The notes below the pieces were generated by a model. The model was given only the letters and a program-made list of their open reading frames with translations, did not search any database and was not told the DNA's origin. A stretch of 64,000 bases of DNA from Clostridium sp. HBUAS56010. GTDB lineage: Bacteria > Bacillota > Clostridia > Lachnospirales > Lachnospiraceae. Below are positions 58,184 through 64,000 of the stretch, piece after piece (position 1 is the stretch's first letter; the number at the start of each line of letters is the position of its first letter). Location: contig NZ_SULJ01000001.1 of assembly GCF_007115105.1 (NCBI RefSeq), positions 124,001-188,000 of the forward strand, given 5' to 3'. The translations under genes and the position numbers were made by a program.

Positions 58184-59581
58184 ATGAAGAAGAAGGTATT
58201 AAGTGGATTCTTATGCGCAGCAATGGTAGTGTCTCTGGCTGCCGGCTGTGGAGCGAAGGATGTAGAAAGCCAGAGTACTGGCAGCAAAGATCCAGCGCAG
58301 ACGACGGAAAAGGAAGCAAAAAAAGGGGAAGAGTCAGAAGGAAAAGTTATTAATATATATGTTTGGAATGACGAGTTCAAAGAGCGTTTTGATGCTTACT
58401 ACGCATCAAAGCTGCCTAAGGATTATACGGTGAATTTCGTAACCACACCCAGCGAGAACAATGCGTACCAGAATGCTCTTGATGAAGCCTTGCTAAACCA
58501 GGAAAATGCAAAAGCGGATGATAAGGTGGATATGTTTCTTGTAGAGGCAGATTATATTTTAAAATATGTGAATTCTGACAGTACCATGGATTTAAAAGAA
58601 CTTGGTATTACGGATGAAGATATGTCAAAACAGTATGATTATACCAAAGTAATTGCACAGGATTCCAATGGAGCACAGAAGGGGATATCCTGGCAGGGGT
58701 GTCCAGGACTTTACATTTACCGTCGTTCCATTGCAAAAGAAGTGCTTGGTACAGATGATCCTGCAGAAGTTCAAAAGGCAATCAACGACTGGGATTCCTT
58801 TGACAAGACAGCAGGAATGATGAAAGACAAAGGATACTATATGGTATCTGGTTTTGATGATACATACCGTACGTTCTCCAATAACGTATCAGCACCATGG
58901 GTTGATGGGGATAAAGTAGTCATTGATCCCAATATGGAGAAATGGATTGAACAGACAAAGAATTATACAGATCAGGGATATAATGAGAAAACTGTTTTAT
59001 GGGCAGCAGAATGGGCATCCGGACAGGGTCCGGAAGGAAAAGTATTCGGCTATTTTATGCCCGCATGGGGAGTTGATTTTGTTATGGCGAAAAACTCTCT
59101 TGCGGTTGCAGAAGCAGAGGGCGGCAAACAGGAAGCTGGAAATGGCTCTTATGGAGACTGGGCAGCAACCATTGGTCCTGAATCCTACAACTGGGGAGGA
59201 ACCTGGCTTTGTGCAGCGGCAGGAAGTGACAATAAAGAGATTGTAGCAGACATTATGAAGACCATCTGCACGGATGACGCAACCATGAAAAAGATTGTTG
59301 AAGAAAAGAATGACTTTGTAAATAACAAGACCGTTATGGAAGCTCTTGCAAAGAGCGATTATAAATCGGAATTTCTCGGCGGACAGAATCCTTTGCAGAT
59401 GTATTGTGATGCAGCAGAAAAGATTGATATGAGCATGATTTCTCCATATGATCAGGGAATTAATGAGAGCTTACAGATTTCCATGCACGATTATTTTAAT
59501 GGAACTGTTGATAAAGAAACAGCACTGAAGAATTTTTATACTTCAATTAAGGAAAAGTACCCGGATTTAAAGACCGAGTAG
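58184..59581 (+). CDS. ABC sugar transporter substrate-binding lipoprotein
   Basis: 465-residue binding protein with lipobox LAAGC (Cys22) and a charged linker (about 23-55). AAAGGAGAGG lies ahead of the ATG. The fold shows INIYVWNDEFKERFDAYY and SWQGCPGLYIYRRSIAKEVL, characteristic of family 1 binding proteins for cello-oligosaccharide-type sugars. It lies 23 bases after the LacI gene and is separated from the permeases by a GC hairpin. No ATPase gene is present. Confidence 0.92.
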   Translation: MKKKVLSGFLCAAMVVSLAAGCGAKDVESQSTGSKDPAQTTEKEAKKGEESEGKVINIYVWNDEFKERFDAYYASKLPKDYTVNFVTTPSENNAYQNALDEALLNQENAKADDKVDMFLVEADYILKYVNSDSTMDLKELGITDEDMSKQYDYTKVIAQDSNGAQKGISWQGCPGLYIYRRSIAKEVLGTDDPAEVQKAINDWDSFDKTAGMMKDKGYYMVSGFDDTYRTFSNNVSAPWVDGDKVVIDPNMEKWIEQTKNYTDQGYNEKTVLWAAEWASGQGPEGKVFGYFMPAWGVDFVMAKNSLAVAEAEGGKQEAGNGSYGDWAATIGPESYNWGGTWLCAAAGSDNKEIVADIMKTICTDDATMKKIVEEKNDFVNNKTVMEALAKSDYKSEFLGGQNPLQMYCDAAEKIDMSMISPYDQGINESLQISMHDYFNGTVDKETALKNFYTSIKEKYPDLKTE

Positions 59582-59590
59582 CTGAACACT

Positions 59591-59614
59591 GCAGGGCGGC
59601 TGATCCCGCCCTGC
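59591..59614 (+). terminator. Intercistronic GC hairpin after the binding-protein gene
   Basis: GCAGGGCGG (59591-59599) pairs perfectly with CCGCCCTGC (59606-59614) over a 6-base loop, without a T-run. It is in the same place as the hairpin at 3081 in the other importer and probably protects or limits the message. Confidence 0.7.
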
Positions 59615-59635
59615 ATAAAAGCAGGAGGTTTTGCT

Positions 59636-60568
59636 ATGGTAAAAGTAAAAAAGGAAAAGGTCACCAAAAAAGTCAGTTACGCCAAGTGGGGCTATATCTT
59701 CCTCATACCGTTTTTTACAATTTATTTGGTGTTTTCTTTTATTCCTTTAATTAATACATTTTATAACAGTCTGTTTGAGAATTACCGTTCCGGTCTTACC
59801 CAGATCGGTCCGACTTTTGTGGGATTTGAAAATTACAGTTCTATATTTGAAAGTGATTTGCTTAAATATCTTGGCAATACAATGATATTATGGATTATTG
59901 GTTTTGTACCTCAGATCATTATATCCCTCCTTTTGGCAGTCTGGTTTGCGGATATGCGTTTGAGACTGAGAGGCAGTTCATTCTTTAAAACGGTCATTTA
60001 TCTTCCAAATGTGATTATGGCAGCGTCTTTTGCCATGCTGATATTTGCACTTTTTTCTGATGATGGTCCAATGAATCATTTACTAATTAATATAGGAATA
60101 TCAAAAGAGCCGGTTCGTTTTTTGACTACCGTATGGGGAACCAGAGGACTGATTGGCCTTATGAATTTTATGATGTGGTTTGGCAACACCACAATTTTAC
60201 TTATGGCTGCCATTATGGGAGTAGACGGAACTTTGTTTGAAGCAGCGTCAATTGATGGAGCAAAGTCTTTCCAGATCTTTACGAAGATTACCATGCCTGT
60301 TATTAAGCCTATTTTTATTTATGTTTTAATTACTTCTTTGATTGGCGGACTTCAGATGTTTGATGTTCCCCAGGTTCTGACCAACGGAAAAGGAAGTCCT
60401 GACCGAACCAGCATGACCTTAATTATGTTTTTAAATAATCATCTCTACAGCAAGAATTATGGAATGGCAGGAGCTCTGTCCGTGATCTTGTTTATCATCA
60501 CAGCACTGCTGAGTCTTGTGGTATTTTTTGTATTAACAGGTTCTGATAAAAAGAAAGGGGGCCGTTAG
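59636..60568 (+). CDS. ABC sugar transporter permease
   Basis: 310-residue CUT1 permease with six spans. The EAA loop FEAASIDGAKSFQIFTKITM is at about 201-220. GCAGGAGG lies ahead of the ATG. It precedes its partner by 2 bases. The N-terminus is short and Lys-rich, without the long extension seen in the 3149 permease. Confidence 0.94.
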   Translation: MVKVKKEKVTKKVSYAKWGYIFLIPFFTIYLVFSFIPLINTFYNSLFENYRSGLTQIGPTFVGFENYSSIFESDLLKYLGNTMILWIIGFVPQIIISLLLAVWFADMRLRLRGSSFFKTVIYLPNVIMAASFAMLIFALFSDDGPMNHLLINIGISKEPVRFLTTVWGTRGLIGLMNFMMWFGNTTILLMAAIMGVDGTLFEAASIDGAKSFQIFTKITMPVIKPIFIYVLITSLIGGLQMFDVPQVLTNGKGSPDRTSMTLIMFLNNHLYSKNYGMAGALSVILFIITALLSLVVFFVLTGSDKKKGGR

Positions 60569-60570
60569 GA

Positions 60571-61410
60571 ATGAGCAGTTTAAAGAAGATAAAGAAAGTA
60601 TTTGTTTATGCTGTTTTGTTGATTTTGGTTTTTTTGTGCCTCTTCTTTTTTTACTGTCTTGTAATCAATGCTTCCAGATCCCATCCTGAGATTTCAAAGG
60701 GATTCTCCTTTATTCCCGGCAAATCTTTTGGAACGAATCTGTCTCATGTATTAAAGAATAATAATCTTCCTGTTTTACGGGGAGTTTTAAACAGTCTGAT
60801 TATTGCAGGAAGCTGTTCCGTTCTGTCAGTGTATGTTTCTGCAATGACCGCATATGCAATTCATGCTTATGAATTTCGGTTTCGGAGAGCAGTATATTTA
60901 TTCATCATTCTAATTATGATGATTCCAACCCAGGTAACGACTCTTGGTTTTTTAAGATTAATTGGTGCAATGGGGTTAATGGATAGCTTTATTCCATTGA
61001 TTTTGCCATCAATGGCAGCCCCGGTGGTATTTTATTTCATGGTTTCTTATTATGAAAGCAATCTTCCGCTTGAGATTATTGAGTCTGCAAGAATTGATGG
61101 TTCTAATGAATTTAATACCTTTCATGTTATTGTCCTTCCGATTGTAAAACCAGCGTTGGCTGTGCAGGGCATCTTTGCGTTTGTTGCTTCCTGGAATAAC
61201 TATTTTGTTCCTTCACTTGTCTTGAAATCCAACGGAAAGAAAACACTTCCTATTTTGATTGCTCAACTCCGAAGTGCTGATTTTCTGAAATTTGATATGG
61301 GGCAGGTGTATATGCTCATAACAATTGCGATCATTCCTGTTGCAATTATTTATCTATGTCTGTCAAAATTCATCATTGGCGGAGTGACGGCTGGAAGCGT
61401 GAAGGGATAA
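60571..61410 (+). CDS. ABC sugar transporter permease
   Basis: 279-residue second permease, MalG-like. The EAA loop IESARIDGSNEFNTFHVIVL is at about 170-189 and the C-terminus is GGVTAGSVKG. AAGGGGGCCGTTAGG upstream overlaps the end of the partner gene. Completes the importer paired with the phosphorylase. Confidence 0.94.
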   Translation: MSSLKKIKKVFVYAVLLILVFLCLFFFYCLVINASRSHPEISKGFSFIPGKSFGTNLSHVLKNNNLPVLRGVLNSLIIAGSCSVLSVYVSAMTAYAIHAYEFRFRRAVYLFIILIMMIPTQVTTLGFLRLIGAMGLMDSFIPLILPSMAAPVVFYFMVSYYESNLPLEIIESARIDGSNEFNTFHVIVLPIVKPALAVQGIFAFVASWNNYFVPSLVLKSNGKKTLPILIAQLRSADFLKFDMGQVYMLITIAIIPVAIIYLCLSKFIIGGVTAGSVKG

Positions 61411-61412
61411 TA

Positions 61413-61438
61413 CTAAGAAAACTGTAGGTTTTTCTTAG
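61413..61438 (+). terminator. AT-rich hairpin ending the importer operon
   Basis: CTAAGAAAA (61413-61421) pairs perfectly with TTTTCTTAG (61430-61438) just after the permease stop. AT-rich and lacking a T-tail, so possibly partial. Confidence 0.5.
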
Positions 61439-61447
61439 AATTCTGCA

Positions 61448-61476
61448 TTGTCATTTTCTTGAATTCTGCTTATAAT
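61448..61476 (+). promoter_or_regulatory. galE promoter
   Basis: TTGTCA (61448-61453), 17 bases, TATAAT (61471-61476), 35 bases ahead of the galE start. Confidence 0.75.
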
Positions 61477-61511
61477 GTTCTTAGACATACATATTTAAAG
61501 GAGGAAATAAG

Positions 61512-62531
61512 ATGGCAATTTTGGTTACTGGAGGAGCTGGCTACATAGGAAGCCATACCTGTATTGAATTATTACATGCAGGTTATGAAGTGGTAGTAGT
61601 GGATAATCTGTGTAATTCCAGCAAAGAGTCTGTAGAGCGTGTCATGGAGATAACAGGAAAAAAGCTGGCATTTTATGAGGCGGATTTACTGAACCGGGAA
61701 GCACTTGACCACATATTTGAAAAAGAAAACATAGACGGCGTCATTCACTTTGCCGGCTTAAAAGCAGTAGGTGAGTCCGTAGGAAAACCTCTTGAATATT
61801 ATCACAATAATATTACTGGAACCCTTATTCTCTGTGATGTGATGAGGAATCATGGGGTGAAGAATATTGTATTCAGTTCTTCTGCAACCGTATATGGCGA
61901 TCCTGCTTTTGTTCCGATTACTGAGGAGTGTCCAAAAGGAGATATTACCAATCCTTATGGTCAGACAAAAGGGATGCTGGAGCAGATATTAAGTGATTTG
62001 AATACGGCAGATCCCGAGTGGAATGTTATGCTTTTACGGTATTTTAACCCTATTGGAGCCCACGAATCCGGACGTATCGGTGAGAATCCAAAAGGAATTC
62101 CCAATAACCTTCTTCCCTATATCACCCAGGTAGCGGTTGGTAAATTAGAATGTCTTGGTGTATTTGGAGGGGATTATGATACACCTGACGGAACTTGCGT
62201 AAGAGACTACATTCACGTTGTTGATCTGGCAGATGGTCATGTAAAGGCTTTAAAGAAGTTTGAAGGCGCAAAAGGCGGTGTGTGGATCTATAATCTGGGA
62301 ACTGGTATTGGCTATAGTGTTCTTGATGTGATTCATGCTTTTGAAGAAGCCAACAATTTAAAGATTCCTTATGTTATGAAGGACCGAAGACCTGGAGATG
62401 TTCCAAGATGCTATGCAGATCCATCAAAAGCGGAGAGGGAATTAGGCTGGAAGGCAAAACACAGTTTAAAGGATATGTGCTGTGATTCATGGAATTGGCA
62501 GAAGAATAATCCGGAAGGATATGCCAGATAA
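61512..62531 (+). CDS. galE: UDP-glucose 4-epimerase
   Basis: 339-residue NAD-dependent epimerase interconverting UDP-glucose and UDP-galactose. The Rossmann motif [10 protein letters not shown] is at the N-terminus; [10 protein letters not shown] and the catalytic YGQTK (Tyr about 150) follow, then [13 protein letters not shown] and [22 protein letters not shown] precedes the ATG. It has its own promoter and terminator. It links the galactose released by GH2 and GH36 enzymes to glucose metabolism and supplies cell-envelope precursors. Confidence 0.97.
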   Translation: MAILVTGGAGYIGSHTCIELLHAGYEVVVVDNLCNSSKESVERVMEITGKKLAFYEADLLNREALDHIFEKENIDGVIHFAGLKAVGESVGKPLEYYHNNITGTLILCDVMRNHGVKNIVFSSSATVYGDPAFVPITEECPKGDITNPYGQTKGMLEQILSDLNTADPEWNVMLLRYFNPIGAHESGRIGENPKGIPNNLLPYITQVAVGKLECLGVFGGDYDTPDGTCVRDYIHVVDLADGHVKALKKFEGAKGGVWIYNLGTGIGYSVLDVIHAFEEANNLKIPYVMKDRRPGDVPRCYADPSKAERELGWKAKHSLKDMCCDSWNWQKNNPEGYAR

Positions 62532-62568
62532 CGGTTAGACACTGCAAAATAAATTCCTGTAACAGACA

Positions 62569-62598
62569 CGCGGTTCCAAAAGGGACCGCGCTCTTTTT
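62569..62598 (+). terminator. galE terminator
   Basis: CGCGGTTCC (62569-62577) pairs with GGGACCGCG (62582-62590) over AAAA, followed by CTCTTTTT. Confidence 0.88.
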
Positions 62599-62711
62599 GT
62601 GTGCTTTTTTCTGCGTTTATTGATTTTTGGGGCCTGTTTCTTCTATATATAATACTTTTTCTGTTCTTTGGTTTCATAGTGTGGATTTTAAGTGGTAATT
62701 TAACCCAATTG

Positions 62712-62725
62712 CGAACATACATTCG
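62712..62725. promoter_or_regulatory. LexA/DinR-like box 1
   Basis: CGAACATACATTCG differs at one base from a perfect CGAAC-N4-GTTCG Gram-positive SOS box. It lies just upstream of the -35. Confidence 0.7.
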
Positions 62726-62732
62726 AAAATGC

Positions 62733-62761
62733 TTGTAATTTATTATTTGCTATGGTATTAT
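62733..62761 (+). promoter_or_regulatory. Promoter of the radical SAM gene
   Basis: TTGTAA (62733-62738), 17 bases, TATTAT (62756-62761), flanked closely by the two LexA-like boxes. Confidence 0.65.
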
Positions 62762-62770
62762 AAAAGAAAA

Positions 62771-62784
62771 TGAACGTGTGTTCG
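62771..62784. promoter_or_regulatory. LexA/DinR-like box 2
   Basis: TGAACGTGTGTTCG contains a perfect GAAC-N4-GTTC palindrome, located at or just after the predicted transcription start and 10 bases before the start codon. Confidence 0.78.
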
Positions 62785-62794
62785 AGGTGGAGAT

Positions 62795-64000
62795 ATGTTA
62801 ATACAGGAAGAGTTGAGCGTACAGGAAAAGTTGGAGATTTTATCAGATGCGGCAAAATATGATGTGGCATGTACTTCCAGTGGAACCGACCGAAAAGGTA
62901 AAGCTGGAGCATTGGGGAATACAACAAAGGCAGGAATCTGCCACAGTTTTTCAGCGGATGGCAGATGTATTTCTTTGCTGAAAATATTATTTACCAATCA
63001 ATGTGTTTATGATTGCAAGTATTGTATCAACAGATGTTCCAATGATGTGCCCCGCACTGCATTTACACCGGAAGAGGTATGCCAGTTAACCATACAGTTT
63101 TATCGCAGAAATTATATTGAAGGGCTTTTTTTAAGCTCTGGAATTCTGCACAGCCCCGATTATACCATGGATCTCATTTATCAGACACTTAAAAAGCTGA
63201 GAGAGGAATATCACTTTCATGGTTATATTCATGTAAAAGCCATACCAGGAGCTGATCCGGTTCTCATTGAGAAGACAGGTTTTCTTGCAGATCGGATGAG
63301 TATTAATCTGGAATTGCCTACTGCAGACGGACTGAAGAAGCTGGCCCCTGGAAAAAGCAGGAGCAAGATCCTGACTCCCATGAAGCAGATTCAGACAGGG
63401 ATTACAGCCAATCGTTATGAGTTGATGGAATATAAGAAAGCTCCGACTTTTGTACCGGCAGGTCAGAGCACACAGATGATTGTAGGAGCGACTCCGGAGA
63501 ACGATTTTCAGATGATGATGGTTGCTGAGGCTCTTTATCAGAAGTATGATTTGAAAAGAGTGTTTTATTCTGCATTTGTTCCGGTCAATCAAGACAGCAG
63601 TCTGCCTTCCCTCCCGGGAGGTCCTCCCCTTTTAAGAGAACACCGGCTCTATCAGGCAGACTGGCTTATGCGTTTTTATGGATTTCAGGCAGGAGAACTG
63701 CTTTCTGAAAGCCGGCCCAACTTTAACGTATTGCTGGACCCTAAGTGTGACTGGGCGCTTCGCCATCTTGAATTATTTCCGATTGAGATTAACACGGCAG
63801 ATTATTTTTCGCTGCTTCGTATTCCGGGGGTTGGCGTAAAATCAGCTAAGAGAATAATTGCTGCCAGGAAGAATGGCCCCCTGGATTTTTGTGCTTTGAA
63901 AAAGATTGGAGTTGTCCTGAAAAGAGCTGTGTATTTTATTACCTGTTCCGGCAGAACCATGTATCCGGTAAAGATTGAGGAAGATTATATTTCCGCACAT
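62795..64000 (+). CDS. Putative DNA modification/repair radical SAM protein, cut by the window edge
   Basis: 402 residues are visible and the frame is open at the right edge. The cluster motif CVYDCKYC (Cys-x3-Cys-x2-Cys) near residues 70-77 marks a radical SAM enzyme. A helix-hairpin-helix, LRIPGVGVKSAKRII (about 341-355), indicates nucleic-acid binding. This combination matches a family annotated as DNA modification/repair radical SAM proteins, usually paired with a uracil-DNA-glycosylase-like gene, which may lie beyond the window. GGTGGAG precedes the ATG. Two LexA-like boxes imply SOS induction. The chemistry is unknown. Confidence 0.88.
   Translation, partial: MLIQEELSVQEKLEILSDAAKYDVACTSSGTDRKGKAGALGNTTKAGICHSFSADGRCISLLKILFTNQCVYDCKYCINRCSNDVPRTAFTPEEVCQLTIQFYRRNYIEGLFLSSGILHSPDYTMDLIYQTLKKLREEYHFHGYIHVKAIPGADPVLIEKTGFLADRMSINLELPTADGLKKLAPGKSRSKILTPMKQIQTGITANRYELMEYKKAPTFVPAGQSTQMIVGATPENDFQMMMVAEALYQKYDLKRVFYSAFVPVNQDSSLPSLPGGPPLLREHRLYQADWLMRFYGFQAGELLSESRPNFNVLLDPKCDWALRHLELFPIEINTADYFSLLRIPGVGVKSAKRIIAARKNGPLDFCALKKIGVVLKRAVYFITCSGRTMYPVKIEEDYISAH

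Overview
The window reads as a spore-forming, low-to-moderate GC Firmicute of the Lachnospiraceae type (Lacrimispora/Enterocloster-like). The reasons are AGGAGG ribosome sites, lipoprotein sugar-binding proteins with YesM/YesN-type two-component regulators, a Csp-like subtilase, and mostly co-directional carbohydrate operons. Genus is inferred from gene content only. No rRNA, tRNA or CRISPR array was seen.

1-11.7 kb is a carbohydrate locus. A truncated YesM-type histidine kinase (minus strand) faces an ABC sugar importer (binding protein plus two permeases), followed by a GH88 unsaturated uronyl hydrolase, a DUF2264 protein, a GH2 beta-galactosidase and a YjbR-family protein. 11.7-20.7 kb holds a heterodimeric ABC multidrug-type exporter behind a leader with a 37-codon ORF and two tandem terminators, then a patatin-like phospholipase, the PcrA helicase, a small acidic-tailed membrane protein and an RlmD-type rRNA methyltransferase. 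20.9-26 kb is patchier: a DUF2207 membrane protein, decayed IS3-family remnants, two GNAT acetyltransferases, an NTF2-like protein and a methyltransferase, two of them with TTG starts.

26.2-44.9 kb is a long co-directional cluster. It has a mannose-family PTS (IIA, then IIB-IIC-IID about 7 kb later), a phosphomannose isomerase fused to a discoidin-like domain, a three-component sensor set (YesN-like regulator, binding lipoprotein, YesM-like kinase), and the enzymes DUF2264, GH88, HAD phosphatase, GH43, GH36 and a nucleoside-hydrolase-like protein. With the first locus this gives two separate GH88 + DUF2264 pairs, one served by an ABC importer and one by a PTS. Both are probably for oligosaccharides bearing an unsaturated uronic acid.

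45-51.8 kb is a beta-glucoside PTS operon (TIM-barrel protein, EIIBCA, GH1 6-phospho-beta-glucosidase, LicT-type antiterminator, MFS transporter) with a recognisable RAT antiterminator overlapping a terminator. On the minus strand at 51.9-56.8 kb are a subtilase lacking its catalytic serine, a nitroreductase and a cellobiose phosphorylase. The phosphorylase is divergent from a LacI regulator and ABC importer (57.1-61.4 kb), with two matching operators in the gap. So beta-glucosides can enter by a PTS/phosphoglucosidase route or an ABC/phosphorylase route. The window ends with galE and a truncated radical-SAM DNA-repair-type gene whose promoter is bracketed by two LexA/DinR-like boxes.
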